Source: Acidimicrobiales bacterium (GTDB lineage: Bacteria; Actinomycetota; Acidimicrobiia; Acidimicrobiales; RAAP-2). Taken from it: DNA of 41,002 nucleotides. This document shows, one piece after another, positions 32,894 through 41,002 of the stretch (positions are counted from its first letter, which is position 1; every line of letters begins with the position of its first letter). The notes below the pieces were generated by a model. That model saw only the letters and a list, made by a program, of their open reading frames with translations, had not been told where the DNA came from and ran no database searches. Made by a program: the position numbers and the translations under genes. The stretch covers positions 1 to 41,002 of the forward strand of contig JADGOJ010000012.1 in NCBI GenBank assembly GCA_017883045.1, written 5' to 3'.

Positions 32894-33931
32894 CTAGAGC
32901 AGCCCCGCCTCGATGGCCATCTCCTCAAGGTCGCTTTCGGGACGGGCCCCCAGGTGCGTGATGATCTCGCCCGCGCAGAGCGATCCCAACGCGGCCGCCT
33001 CCACCGGGTCGGCGCCGAGAGCGAGGCCGTAGAGGAAGCCCGAGGCGAACATGTCACCCGCGCCGTTCTGGTCGACCACGTGTTCGACTTCGTGGGCGGG
33101 AACGCTCACGACCCCCGACACGGTCGCGACGTCGGCGCCCCTCGGTCCGCGCGTGACGACCGCGAGGATGCCGAGCTCGTCGAGCGCGCCGAAGGCCGCG
33201 TCAAGAGACGACACGTTGAAGAGCGCACGGATCTCGGTCTCGTTGGCGAGCAGCACGTCGACGTCCTGGGTCACGAGGTCCAGGAAGTCCCGGCGGTGCC
33301 GTTCGACACAGAACATGTCCGAGAGCGAGAGCGCCACCATCGAGTCGTGCTCGTGCGCGAAGTTCACGACCTTGCGAATCGCCTCCTTCGCCGGTGGCAG
33401 GTCGAACAGGTACCCCTCGACGTAGGTGATCTCCGAGCGCGCGATGAGCTCCTCATTGATGTCCGACACGCGCAGCTGATTCGACGCACCAAGGTAGGTG
33501 GCCATCGTGCGCTGCGCGTCGTCGGTGATGAAGACGTGGCAACGTCCGGTCGCGCCCTCTCCATCGGAGGCGATGGCCAGGTCCAGCTCGACGCCCATCG
33601 AACGCAGGTCGTGGGTGAAGCGGTGTCCGAAGTCGTCGTCGGCGACCTTGCCGATGTAGCCACAGGTGCCGCCGAGCGCCGCGACCCCCGCGATGGAGTT
33701 CGCGACCGATCCGCCCGACATCTCGATCGTCGGACCCATGGCGTTGTAGAAGCTCTCGAGTTGGTGCTCTTGGATCAGCGCCATCGCCGCTTTCACGAGG
33801 CCGAGTTGCTTGTAGACCTCGTCGTAGTCCTGGGTGATGATGTCGAGCATGGCGTTGCCGATGCCGGTGACCGCGAGTCGATTGGGTCCGGGCTTCACGC
33901 GCAGGGACACGGGCGTTGGCGAATTCGTCAC
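32894..33931 (-). CDS. PfkB-family carbohydrate/nucleoside kinase, adenosine-kinase type
   Basis: A 345-residue ribokinase-fold kinase. N-terminal VTGIGNAMLDIITQDYDEVY and SGGSVANSIAGVAALGG (substrate-binding Gly pair) are followed by GYIGKVADDDFGHRF, and by the C-terminal PfkB signature with anion hole DQNGAGDMFASGFLYGLALG. The pattern with GGSVANS and a long lid resembles bacterial adenosine kinases of this family. Purine salvage is likely, but the sugar or nucleoside specificity is not proven. GTG 33931 is preceded by TACGCT at 6 nt, so it is leaderless and divergent from the aminopeptidase gene. Confidence 0.88.
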   Translation of the reverse strand: MTNSPTPVSLRVKPGPNRLAVTGIGNAMLDIITQDYDEVYKQLGLVKAAMALIQEHQLESFYNAMGPTIEMSGGSVANSIAGVAALGGTCGYIGKVADDDFGHRFTHDLRSMGVELDLAIASDGEGATGRCHVFITDDAQRTMATYLGASNQLRVSDINEELIARSEITYVEGYLFDLPPAKEAIRKVVNFAHEHDSMVALSLSDMFCVERHRRDFLDLVTQDVDVLLANETEIRALFNVSSLDAAFGALDELGILAVVTRGPRGADVATVSGVVSVPAHEVEHVVDQNGAGDMFASGFLYGLALGADPVEAAALGSLCAGEIITHLGARPESDLEEMAIEAGLL

Positions 33932-33937
33932 CTAGCG

Positions 33938-33943
33938 AGCGTA
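33938..33943 (-). promoter_or_regulatory. -10 box TACGCT of the PfkB kinase gene (leaderless)
   Basis: On the minus strand TACGCT is followed by CGCTAG and GTG 33931 (spacing 6 nt). Confidence 0.55.
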
Positions 33944-33956
33944 GAACTTTTGCCTC

Positions 33957-33962
33957 TAAGGT
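33957..33962 (+). promoter_or_regulatory. -10 box TAAGGT of the aminopeptidase gene (leaderless)
   Basis: TAAGGT is followed by 8 nt and ATG 33971. It lies back to back with the kinase promoter in a 39-bp gap. Confidence 0.55.
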
Positions 33963-33970
33963 TGCGGAAT

Positions 33971-36472
33971 ATGACAACTTCCGCCAACCCCTACCGTCTC
34001 GCCCGAGGCGTGGTCCCGTCCGCCTATCGCATCTTCATCAATCCCGACCTCGACGCGGCGACCTTCGCCGGACGCGTCGAGATCGACGTCGACATCAACG
34101 AGTCGACCAAGCAGTTCACGCTGAACGCCATCGAGCTCGCACTGGGCGCCGCCACGGTCACGACCGCCGGCACCGGCTATCGCTCGGTCGACTTGCGCCT
34201 CGACGAGGAGTACGAGACCGCCACCTTCCTCTTCGACGACGCCCTGCCTGCGGGCCCCGCCGTCGTGGAGATCGCCTTCACCGGGATCTTGAACGACCAG
34301 TTGCACGGGTTCTACCGCTCGACGTTCACCGACCCCTCGGGCGTCAAGCACACCATCGCCACGACGCAGTTCGAGAACACCGACGCCCGTCGGGCCTTCC
34401 CCTGCTGGGACGAGCCGGCCTTCAAGGCGACGTACCAGGTGAACCTTACGGTGCCGAGCCACCTCGCCGCCTACTCGAACTCCCCGGTCACCTCGGACAC
34501 CGACCTCGGCAACGGCCAGCGCACCGTCAGCTTCTCGCCGACCATGAAGATGTCGACCTACCTCGTGGCCTTCGTCGTGGGCCCGTTCGAGGAGACCGCC
34601 GCGCGCGACGTGGGCGGCGTGCCGCTGCGCATCGTCTACCCCATGGGCAGTGGACACCTGACCGAGCTCGCGCTCGAGGCCGGGGCCTTCGCTCTTGACT
34701 TCTTCACCGAGTACTTCGACATCGCCTACCCGGGCGACAAGTTGGACATGGTCGCCATCCCCGACTTCGCCCAGGGCGCGATGGAGAACCTCGGATGCAT
34801 CACGTACCGCGTCGTCGACCTGTTGATCGACCCCGCGACGGCTTCGCTCGCCGAGATGAAGCGCGTCGCCAAGGTCGTCGCCCACGAGATCGCCCACATG
34901 TGGTTCGGCGACCTCGTCACCATGGAGTGGTGGGAGGGCATCTGGCTCAACGAGGCCTTCGCCACGTTCATGGAGGTGCTCTGCCAGGACGCGTTCCGTC
35001 CCCAGTGGAAGGTGTGGGTCTCCTTCGGCGCCGATCGCGACTCGGCGCTCGAGATCGACGGCCTGCACGCGACGCGGCCGATGGAGTTCGAGGTCGTCTC
35101 GCCCGACGACACCCGGGGCATGTTCGACCGGCTGACCTACGAGAAGGGCGCGGCGGTGCTGCGGATGCTCGAGCAGTACCTCGGCGAGAAGACCTTCCGT
35201 GACGGCATCCGCAGCTACCTGCGCAAGCACAGCTACGCGAACACCAGGACGACCGACCTCTGGGACGCCCTCGAGGAGGTCTCGGGCCACCCGATCCGCG
35301 ACGTGATGAACACCTGGATCCTCCAGGGCGGCCACCCGCTGGTCTCGCTCGAGGACGGCCAACTGCGCCAGCAGCCCTTCGCCTACGGTCCCGCCCGAGG
35401 GGCGAGCGCCATCGGCAAGTCGTGGATGGTCCCGGTGATGACCCGCTCGCTCAAGGGCGGTCCGATCAGCGTGCACCTTCTGGCCGACGACCCGATCAGG
35501 GTGACCGACACCCCTCCGGTGGTGCTCAACGCCGGGGGTTCGGGGTACTTCCGCACCCGCTACGGCGCGGCGGAGCTGGCGGCCCTCGAGGACCGCGTCG
35601 AAGAGCTCGATCCGCTCGAACGCGCCACGCTCGTCTCGGACTACTGGGCGCTGCTGTTCTCGAGCCAGGTCACCTGGGACCAGTTCCTCACCGTCGCCAA
35701 GGGCCTCGGCAACGAGGACGAGCCGACCCCGTGGGGTACCGTCGCCACCGCTGTGAGCTGGGTCCACCGCGCGCTCAGCACCGAGCAGCGAAAGGGGTTC
35801 GCCGCCACCGTGCGAGCGCTGTTCGAACCTCAGTTCGCGCGACTCGGCTGGGAGGCCCGGCCCGGTGAGAGCGAACTGACCCCCCAGATGCGCGCCATCG
35901 TGCTGGGCACCCTCGGAACCATCGGCGAGGACGAGTCCATCCGCGCCGAGGCCGTTCGACGCTTCGACGCCAACACCCTCGAGGGCGACCTCGCCAACAC
36001 CATCCTGCGCATCGTGTCGAGCCTCGACCGGCCCGGCGACTACGAGACGTTCCTCGAGCGCTACCGTCACGCCGCCAGTCCCCAAGAGGAGCAGCGCTAC
36101 CTGCGCGGCCTGGGCGGCTTCGCCGAGGAGCGCGTGGCGCTCGACGCGGCCGACAAGTGCTTCCGCGAGTTCCGCAGCCAAGACGCCTCGAGCATCCTGG
36201 GCATCCTGTGCTGGAACCCCGAGTCCGGCCCGAGCGTCTGGCGCCACATGAGCGCGCGCTGGGACGAGGCGGTCAAGAAGTTCCCGATGAACACCTTGTC
36301 GTACATGGCGAGGGGCGTGCCGACCTTCGTCAACGACGAGGCCTTCGCCGACGAGGTCGAGAAGTTCCACCGCGAACACACCCTCGGGGGCGAGCAGCGC
36401 ACGGTCGACCAGTTGATCGAGAGGATGCGCGTCGGCCTCACCTTCGCCGCCTCGATGCGCCTTCAGTTCTAG
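33971..36472 (+). CDS. pepN: M1 family zinc aminopeptidase (aminopeptidase N-like)
   Basis: Removes N-terminal residues from peptides in the cytosol. The 833 residues contain an N-terminal beta-sandwich (LHGFYRSTFTDPSG, TQFENTDARRAFPCWDEPAF), the exopeptidase motif GAMEN at 269-273, the zinc site HEIAHMWFGDLVTMEWW (HExxH at 305-309) and the third ligand Glu328 in WLNEAFATFME. TYEKGAAVLRML carries the active-site Tyr. A long helical ERAP1-like C-terminal domain follows. There is no signal peptide. The overall look is of actinobacterial PepN. Its stop is 8 nt before the GDT1 gene, which may be co-transcribed. Confidence 0.96.
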   Translation: MTTSANPYRLARGVVPSAYRIFINPDLDAATFAGRVEIDVDINESTKQFTLNAIELALGAATVTTAGTGYRSVDLRLDEEYETATFLFDDALPAGPAVVEIAFTGILNDQLHGFYRSTFTDPSGVKHTIATTQFENTDARRAFPCWDEPAFKATYQVNLTVPSHLAAYSNSPVTSDTDLGNGQRTVSFSPTMKMSTYLVAFVVGPFEETAARDVGGVPLRIVYPMGSGHLTELALEAGAFALDFFTEYFDIAYPGDKLDMVAIPDFAQGAMENLGCITYRVVDLLIDPATASLAEMKRVAKVVAHEIAHMWFGDLVTMEWWEGIWLNEAFATFMEVLCQDAFRPQWKVWVSFGADRDSALEIDGLHATRPMEFEVVSPDDTRGMFDRLTYEKGAAVLRMLEQYLGEKTFRDGIRSYLRKHSYANTRTTDLWDALEEVSGHPIRDVMNTWILQGGHPLVSLEDGQLRQQPFAYGPARGASAIGKSWMVPVMTRSLKGGPISVHLLADDPIRVTDTPPVVLNAGGSGYFRTRYGAAELAALEDRVEELDPLERATLVSDYWALLFSSQVTWDQFLTVAKGLGNEDEPTPWGTVATAVSWVHRALSTEQRKGFAATVRALFEPQFARLGWEARPGESELTPQMRAIVLGTLGTIGEDESIRAEAVRRFDANTLEGDLANTILRIVSSLDRPGDYETFLERYRHAASPQEEQRYLRGLGGFAEERVALDAADKCFREFRSQDASSILGILCWNPESGPSVWRHMSARWDEAVKKFPMNTLSYMARGVPTFVNDEAFADEVEKFHREHTLGGEQRTVDQLIERMRVGLTFAASMRLQF

Positions 36473-36480
36473 GCACGACC

Positions 36481-37074
36481 ATGCACGTCGGAGTGTTCCT
36501 GGGCATCTTCGGCCTGATGTTCGTGCTCGAGTTGCCCGACAAGACCTTCATCGCACAGGTCATCATGGGCACCAAGGCACGGCCCTCGATGGTGGTGCTC
36601 GGCGCGTCGATCGCCCTGACCATCCACATGGCGCTCGCGGTCGGCGCCGGTTCGCTGCTCACGCTGTTCCCAGTGCACCTGAAGGACTTGATCATCGGGT
36701 TGCTCTTCCTCGGAGGAGCGGGCTACCTGCTGTTCGTGACCGAGGAGGAAGAGGAGGAGAAGGGCGAGGGGGAGGCGGCTCTCGAGAAGCCGGGGACGCG
36801 CTGGAAGGAGATCTCGACCGCCTTCGTCGTCATCTTCGTCGGTGAGTTCGGCGACCTGACCCAGATCCAGGCGGCCAACTTCGAGGCGAAGCTCCACCAG
36901 CCTCTCGAGGTGTTCCTCGCGTCGACGCTGTCGCTGATCGCCGTCTCGTTCCTCGGCGCCTACGGCGGCAAGGCGCTGCTGCGCGTCATCCCACTGAAGA
37001 TGGTCCGCCTCGGTGGGGGGCTCATCTTCGCCGGGCTCGGCCTGTGGACCCTCGGGTCGCTGGTCTTCGGATGA
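36481..37074 (+). CDS. TMEM165/GDT1 family cation transporter
   Basis: A 197-residue membrane protein of the UPF0016/GDT1 family (Mn2+ or Ca2+ exporters in studied members, such as MneA). Two copies of the E-x-G-D-K/T motif are visible, as expected for this internally duplicated fold: ELPDKTFIAQ at about 17-26 and EFGDLTQIQA at about 121-130. Six hydrophobic segments surround them. The loop between halves is a run of Glu residues (VTEEEEEEKGEGEAALEK), probably cytoplasmic. The first motif has Pro where Gly is usual. The stop overlaps the methyltransferase start (ATGA). Confidence 0.9.
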   Translation: MHVGVFLGIFGLMFVLELPDKTFIAQVIMGTKARPSMVVLGASIALTIHMALAVGAGSLLTLFPVHLKDLIIGLLFLGGAGYLLFVTEEEEEEKGEGEAALEKPGTRWKEISTAFVVIFVGEFGDLTQIQAANFEAKLHQPLEVFLASTLSLIAVSFLGAYGGKALLRVIPLKMVRLGGGLIFAGLGLWTLGSLVFG

Positions 37075-37703
37075 GCCGTCAGGACGACCTGCTCGACTTC
37101 GCCGACACCGTCAAGGGCTTCATGCCCCGCGACGAGGGCCTCGCCCTGTACCGCCACGCGCTCGATCGCGCCGAGCGGGCTCCCGAGGGCACGTGGCTCG
37201 AGATCGGCGCGTGGTGCGGCAAGTCGGCGGTGTACCTGGGCGCGGCGGCCGAGCAGTCGGCCAGCGTCGTGTACTCACTCGACCACCATCACGGCAGCGA
37301 GGAGAACCAGGAGGGCTGGGAGCACTTCGACGCCACGTTGGTCGACCCCGTCGACGGGCGGCTGAACACGCTGCCGGCCTGGCAGCGCACCATCGCCGAG
37401 GCCGGGCTCGAATCGACGGTGGTCGGACTCGTCGGGCCCTCGAGCGTCGTGGCGTCACACTTCGACCAGCCGCTCGACCTGTTGTTCATCGACGGGGGCC
37501 ACGGCGCCGAGGTCGCGTGGGCCGACTACGAGGCGTGGACGCCCAAGGTCGTGCCCGGGGGGATCCTGATGATCCACGACGTCTTCCCCGATCCCGGCGA
37601 GGGCGGGCGGCCACCCTACGAGATCTACCTGGCCGCCCTCGAGAGCGGCCACTTCGTCGACGTCGCCGTCGAGGGCTCGCTGCGGGTACTGCGCCGCGTC
37701 TAG
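37071..37703 (+). CDS. Class I SAM-dependent methyltransferase (Methyltransf_24 type)
   Basis: A 210-residue cytosolic enzyme. The N-terminal helix (MSRQDDLLDFADTVKGFMPR) is followed by the SAM-binding loop GTWLEIGAWCGKSAVYLGAA (about 42-61), SLDHHHGSEENQEGW with acidic residues, and the family's LLFIDGGHGAEVAWADYEAW (about 141-160) and GGILMIHDVFPDPG. The last two are typical of the macrocin-O-methyltransferase-like Methyltransf_24 group. The start overlaps the GDT1 stop. Its TAG stop overlaps the stop of the opposing gene by 3 nt. The substrate is unknown; a link to the opposite glycan/lipid operon is possible but unproven. Confidence 0.85.
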   Translation: MSRQDDLLDFADTVKGFMPRDEGLALYRHALDRAERAPEGTWLEIGAWCGKSAVYLGAAAEQSASVVYSLDHHHGSEENQEGWEHFDATLVDPVDGRLNTLPAWQRTIAEAGLESTVVGLVGPSSVVASHFDQPLDLLFIDGGHGAEVAWADYEAWTPKVVPGGILMIHDVFPDPGEGGRPPYEIYLAALESGHFVDVAVEGSLRVLRRV

Positions 37704-38776
37704 CGCTGGAGCGGGCAGCCCGGCTCGGGCAGGTCCATCGGGCGCGGCAGCGCGTCGTGGCGGAACAGCCTCGCGGCCCGTGACGACGAGCTCAGCGCGT
37801 CGGCGGCGAGGATGATCGCCGCCGACGTGTACGAGGTGGTCTCCATCCCCGGGAAGGTGACCTCCTCGGGGTAGGCCAGGCCAGTCCAGTACGCCCCGTC
37901 CTCTCGACGGTGGCGCCTGGTGCAGCTGAAGAGGTCGAGGGCGCGACTGGTCAGGCCGAGCGCGTCGAGGGCGAGAACGCACTCGGCGGTCTCGGCGGCC
38001 GTGACCCAGTCGTTGGTCGACACGCAGCGCACGCCGTAGCCGTCCATCACGTGACGCTCCCACCCGTCGTCGATGCGCTTCTCGCCGGCGGCGCCGCCGA
38101 GCGCGCCAGAGAAGATCGGGTAGTACCAGTCCATGGCGAACTCGTTCTTCGGCGCGAAGGCCCCGGGATGATGGGCCACCGCGTGACCGAGTCGACCGGC
38201 GGCGAGCTCCCAGGCGGGCTTGGCGAAGTCCAAGCGCTCGGCGAGCGCCACGGCGCAACGCAACGAGTGGAAGATCGACGACGAACCGGTCAAGAGCGCG
38301 TAGTGCTCGGGACGGCCGATGCAGTCGAGGGACCAGCGAACCGTGCCGTCGTCGAGCTGCCAACGCAGGACGAACTCGATGGCCCGCTCGACCGTCGGCC
38401 ACATCTCGACAGCGAAGTCCACGTCGTCGGTGGCGACCACGTAGTGATAGACGCCCGCCGCGAGATACGCACAGACGTTGGTGTCGAGACGGGCGTCCTT
38501 GACGCGCTCGCCAAGGTAGTAGTTGAACCAGCTGCCGTCGCCGAGCTGGGTCGCGACCAGCCAGCGGTACGCGGCCCTCGCCTCGGCGGCGTAGCCCGTC
38601 ACGGTCAGGGCCATGGCCGCCTCCACGTGGTTCCAGGGGTCGCAGTGACCGCCCGGGAACCAGGGGATCTGGCCGCTGCGCACCTGCAGCGAGGCCAGGT
38701 GGGCCGCGGTCGTCGCGATCTCCTCGCTGGTCAGCAGACCCGGGACCCCGGACATCGCGCTCAACGTCGAGGTCAC
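37700..38776 (-). CDS. Alpha/alpha-barrel protein of the prenyltransferase/terpene-cyclase-like type
   Basis: A 358-residue protein with repeated helix-turn units such as QVRSGQIPWFPGGHCDPWNH, QLGDGSWFNYY, LDDGTVRWSLD, REDGAYWTGL and NDWVTAAETAECVLALDALG. The Q-x-x-D-G-x-W repeats are those of squalene-hopene-cyclase/protein-prenyltransferase barrels, and such proteins are often named 'prenyltransferase' in databases. The DxDD protonation motif of class II cyclases is not seen, so cyclase activity is doubtful. A glycoside-hydrolase-like barrel is another reading. GTG 38776 overlaps the methyltransferase stop (GTGA). It is the last gene of the GT4 operon. The real function is unknown. Confidence 0.75.
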   Translation of the reverse strand: MTSTLSAMSGVPGLLTSEEIATTAAHLASLQVRSGQIPWFPGGHCDPWNHVEAAMALTVTGYAAEARAAYRWLVATQLGDGSWFNYYLGERVKDARLDTNVCAYLAAGVYHYVVATDDVDFAVEMWPTVERAIEFVLRWQLDDGTVRWSLDCIGRPEHYALLTGSSSIFHSLRCAVALAERLDFAKPAWELAAGRLGHAVAHHPGAFAPKNEFAMDWYYPIFSGALGGAAGEKRIDDGWERHVMDGYGVRCVSTNDWVTAAETAECVLALDALGLTSRALDLFSCTRRHRREDGAYWTGLAYPEEVTFPGMETTSYTSAAIILAADALSSSSRAARLFRHDALPRPMDLPEPGCPLQR

Positions 38777-39495
38777 GACGCGACCGGCTTGACCAGGTAG
38801 ACAACGATCGACTTGCCGATCAGCGGCGCGAGCACGCGTTCGAGGTAGCGCGTCGTTCGTGGCGACTTCATGATGTCCCACACCAGCAGCCGGTGGTAGT
38901 TCTTCACGAGCCAGTTCTGGTCGTTGGTGGTGCCGACGAGGCACTTGAGCCACCAGTACGGGCTGTGCAGCCCGTGGGCGTAGTGGTGGCCCGTGACCTC
39001 GAGCCCGACCGAGCGCAGTCGCCCCTCCAGCACCGACCGACGGTAGATGCGGATGTGGCCGCCGGGCACGTTGTGGTACGCGTCCGAGAGAGCCCAGTTG
39101 ACCAGCTCGGGCCCGAAGCGCGGCACCGTCACCGCCATGGTCCCCCCGGGGCGCAGCACGCGGGCCAGCTCTCGCATCGCCGCGACGTCGTCGGGGATGT
39201 GCTCGAGCACCTCCGAGCAGATCACGCGGTCGTACGACGCGTCGGGGAACGGCAGGTGCAGCGCGTCGCCCTGCACGGCCGCGGTGTGCAGCGTGCCTGC
39301 CTCGATCTCACCGGCCTCGAGCATCGCCTCGAACATCGCCGCGACCCCGTCGACCTCGTCACGGCCGGCGTCGAGCGCGACCACGTTGGCGCCGCGCCGT
39401 GCTGCTTCGAAGGCGTGACGTCCGAAGCCGCAGCCCAGGTCGAGGATCCGGTCGCCGCGGCGCAGGCCCAACTGGTCGTAATCGGCGGTCAGCAT
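38773..39495 (-). CDS. Class I SAM-dependent methyltransferase (Methyltransf_11 type)
   Basis: A 240-residue enzyme with the SAM loop DRILDLGCGFGRHAFEAARRG near 15-35, an acidic ribose ligand in VVALDAGRDE, GDALHLPFPDASYDRVICSE near 75-95 (motifs II/III), VLEHIPDD and LARVLRPGGTMAVTVPRFGP. The C-terminal region (GGHIRIYRRSVLEGRLRSVG, HGLHSPYWWLKCLVG) resembles methyltransferases in glycan or lipid pathways. The start ATG 39495 overlaps the glycosyltransferase stop (TGATG). Being locked between a glycosyltransferase and a barrel protein, it probably modifies the same product. The acceptor is unknown. Confidence 0.85.
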   Translation of the reverse strand: MLTADYDQLGLRRGDRILDLGCGFGRHAFEAARRGANVVALDAGRDEVDGVAAMFEAMLEAGEIEAGTLHTAAVQGDALHLPFPDASYDRVICSEVLEHIPDDVAAMRELARVLRPGGTMAVTVPRFGPELVNWALSDAYHNVPGGHIRIYRRSVLEGRLRSVGLEVTGHHYAHGLHSPYWWLKCLVGTTNDQNWLVKNYHRLLVWDIMKSPRTTRYLERVLAPLIGKSIVVYLVKPVAS

Positions 39496-40865
39496 CAGTC
39501 GAAGTCCATCGATTCCGGCAGCGCCTGTCCGGTGAGGATCGCGTCGTAGCAGGCGGCCGTGCCGCGCGCCGTGACCTCCCACGTGAAGCGTTCGATCACC
39601 CGCTGGCGCCCGGCCGCACCGAGACGTTCACGGAGCGCGGCGTCGTCGAGCAGCTGGCGGATGGCCCCGACGAGGGTGTCGGGGTCGTTGGGCTCGACGA
39701 GCAGACCGGTCTCGCCGCTGGTGCCCACGACCTCGGGCAGCGCGCCGCCCGTCGTCGCCACCACCGGCACGCCACAGCTCATCGCCTCGATCGCCGGCAA
39801 CGAGAACCCCTCGTAGAGGCTGGGCACGATGGCCACCTCGGCCTCGCCGTAGAGGCGCGCCAACTCCTCGTCGCTCACCCCCGAGATCGTCGTGACGATG
39901 TCGGTCAGGCCGAGGCGCTCGATGGTGGCCGCCACGCGGCCCTTGGCCTTCGGCTGACCGATCACCACCAGGTCGATCTCGCGCTCGGCTCGCAGCTTGG
40001 CGATCGCCTCGAGCAGCGGCACGAGGCCCTTCATCGGCACGTCGCTGCTCGACGTGACCATTAAACGGCCCTTCTTCTTGATGACGTCACCGTAGGGCTT
40101 GAAGACCGTGTGGTCGACGCCGACCGGCACGACGGTCAGGCGCTCGAGCGGAACGTGCATCTGGGCGTTGATGTCGGCCTTGGAGTTGTGCGACACCGTC
40201 AACACCGCGGGCAGCTGCGTCACGACGCGCACCTGCATGCGCAAGAAGCCGAACCACCGACGGGTGTTGAACCGCTTCCACGCCGACTCGGCGTGGTCGA
40301 GGGCGATCGAGCGGTCCACGGTGATCGGGTGGTGCAGCGTCTCGAGCAGCGGCCAGCCCTCGCGGTGCAGCTTCAAGATGCCGGGGCCCATGCACTGGTT
40401 GTCGTGGATGATGTCGAAGTCGGCGCGTCGGTTCTTCAGGATCTTCTCGATCCGCATCGAATAGGCCAGTGGCTCGCCGAAGCCCCCGCTCATCATGACG
40501 CCGAACTCCACGAGGTCCGCGACCGAGGTGAACTCCGAGCGCGCGGGGATCCGGAAGGGGTCGGGCTCGCGGTAGAGGTCGAGTGCGCGCACGGCGGTGA
40601 AGCCCACCCCCTCGTCGAGCTCGGGCCAGGGCGGCCCGGAGAAGACCTCGACGCTGTGGCCCAGGCGGACCAACTCCCTGGTGAGGTGGCGGGTGTAGAC
40701 ACCCTGGCCGCCGCAGCGCGGATTGCCCCGGTAGATCAGGAAGGCGATCCGGAGCTTGCCGGGCTCGGCCGGCCGGGCCGCGACGTGGGCGGGCGTCGTG
40801 ATCGTCTTGGAGCGGGCCCAGGACGCCTTCGTCTCATCGATGGTCTGACGCAGGGAGCGGGGCAC
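39495..40865 (-). CDS. GT4-family glycosyltransferase
   Basis: A retaining GT-B glycosyltransferase of about 456 residues. The N-terminal domain begins LRIAFLIYRGNPRCGGQGVY with the acceptor-side glycine loop, then HDNQCMGPGIL and LETLHHPITVDR. The C-terminal domain has VVPVGVDHTVFKP, the donor-site LMVTSSSDVPMKGLVPLLEA and the GT4 motif IVPSLYEGFSLPAIEAMSCG (EX7E), then TGLLVEPNDPDTL. The donor and acceptor sugars are not readable. The start is uncertain: GTG 40865 is used, while TTG 40925 is in frame upstream. It heads a GT-methyltransferase-barrel operon with overlapping stops and starts, suggesting one surface glycan or glycolipid pathway. Confidence 0.87.
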   Translation of the reverse strand: MPRSLRQTIDETKASWARSKTITTPAHVAARPAEPGKLRIAFLIYRGNPRCGGQGVYTRHLTRELVRLGHSVEVFSGPPWPELDEGVGFTAVRALDLYREPDPFRIPARSEFTSVADLVEFGVMMSGGFGEPLAYSMRIEKILKNRRADFDIIHDNQCMGPGILKLHREGWPLLETLHHPITVDRSIALDHAESAWKRFNTRRWFGFLRMQVRVVTQLPAVLTVSHNSKADINAQMHVPLERLTVVPVGVDHTVFKPYGDVIKKKGRLMVTSSSDVPMKGLVPLLEAIAKLRAEREIDLVVIGQPKAKGRVAATIERLGLTDIVTTISGVSDEELARLYGEAEVAIVPSLYEGFSLPAIEAMSCGVPVVATTGGALPEVVGTSGETGLLVEPNDPDTLVGAIRQLLDDAALRERLGAAGRQRVIERFTWEVTARGTAACYDAILTGQALPESMDFD

Positions 40866-40955
40866 GGGCCAACTTTCGGTTACGGCGAAGTCCTCTATTC
40901 TCGTCCAATTGTCCCAGTGGCACAAATGGCGTCGAACCGGTTCGCCACCGTTGGC

Positions 40956-40961
40956 TACGCT
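40956..40961 (+). promoter_or_regulatory. -10 box TACGCT of the last, partial gene (leaderless)
   Basis: TACGCT is followed by GCCTTC and ATG 40968, a spacing of 6 nt, the same arrangement as at prs and the PfkB kinase gene. Confidence 0.5.
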
Positions 40962-40967
40962 GCCTTC

Positions 40968-41002
40968 ATGGATCTGACCTACCCCCCGGAAGCGGAGTCG
41001 TT
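40968..41002 (+). CDS. Probable acyl-CoA dehydrogenase, first 11 codons
   Basis: Only MDLTYPPEAES is visible before the window ends. Many actinobacterial acyl-CoA dehydrogenases begin MD-x-x-YPPEAE-x-FR, so that family is the best guess. A leaderless promoter box at the right distance supports a real start. It is divergent from the glycosyltransferase operon. The evidence is short and the call is tentative. Confidence 0.45.
   Translation, partial: MDLTYPPEAES

Noticed and set aside
32081..33970. Very long plus-strand extension upstream of the aminopeptidase
   Set aside because: It runs out of frame through ctaG and antisense through the kinase gene. The aminopeptidase starts cleanly at ATG 33971 behind a -10 box.
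33956..36379. 807-codon open frame antisense to the aminopeptidase
   Set aside because: Same codon-bias shadow effect. The opposite strand encodes a complete M1 aminopeptidase.

Overview
The window is a gene-dense, high-GC stretch of an actinobacterial chromosome. There is no gene-free interval longer than about 210 bases. The pointers to Actinomycetota are coenzyme F420 biosynthesis genes, mini ribosomal proteins resembling mycobacterial bS22 and bL37, a DUF501/FtsB/Ppx/Eno/MazG/Mfd block ordered as in mycobacteria, and frequent leaderless starts (a TAnnnT -10 box 6-8 nt before the start codon). The mix of F420 genes, Thr-rich extracytoplasmic proteins, CtaG and an M1 aminopeptidase suits class Acidimicrobiia best, but that class assignment is inference.

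Layout. 1-2.0 kb holds the end of cofD, then cofE, and a convergent sugar-nucleotide pyrophosphorylase. 2.0-4.9 kb holds an anchored protein of unknown function, an unusual tRNA with UAA anticodon, an NlpC/P60 cell-wall hydrolase and a GNAT acetyltransferase. 5.0-17.5 kb is a long minus-strand housekeeping block, transcribed right to left: glmU-like, prs, rplY, pth, mfd, SurA-like foldase, mazG, eno, ftsB, DUF501, ppx. 17.5-18.5 kb carries an alpha/beta hydrolase and tRNA-Gln.

18.5-24.2 kb is a plus-strand cassette: response regulator, sensor kinase, small anchored Thr/Pro-rich protein, ApbE flavin transferase, a five-helix b-heme ferric-reductase-like membrane protein, a NuoF-like flavoprotein and a three-cysteine ferredoxin. 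Almost all of these genes are coupled by ATGA/GTGA-type overlaps, and the promoter regions of the regulator and of the small protein share an operator-like element. I read it as a regulated transmembrane electron-transfer system, and it is the most interesting unit here. It interrupts an otherwise conserved block, which resumes at 24.3-30.3 kb with bS22 and, on the minus strand, rsmI, metG, tatD, a PASTA-RlpA protein, rsmA and ispE.

30.3-36.5 kb holds bL37, an operon of LprD-like protein, DUF3817 and a GDPD-like protein, then ctaG, a PfkB kinase of adenosine-kinase type and an M1 aminopeptidase. 36.5-41.0 kb holds a GDT1-family transporter with a coupled methyltransferase. A convergent operon there encodes a GT4 glycosyltransferase, a methyltransferase and an alpha/alpha-barrel (terpene-cyclase-like) protein. 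The window ends in the first codons of a probable acyl-CoA dehydrogenase.

No CRISPR array, insertion sequence, integrase or phage gene was seen. Gene names rest on motif recognition by eye; no database search was run.
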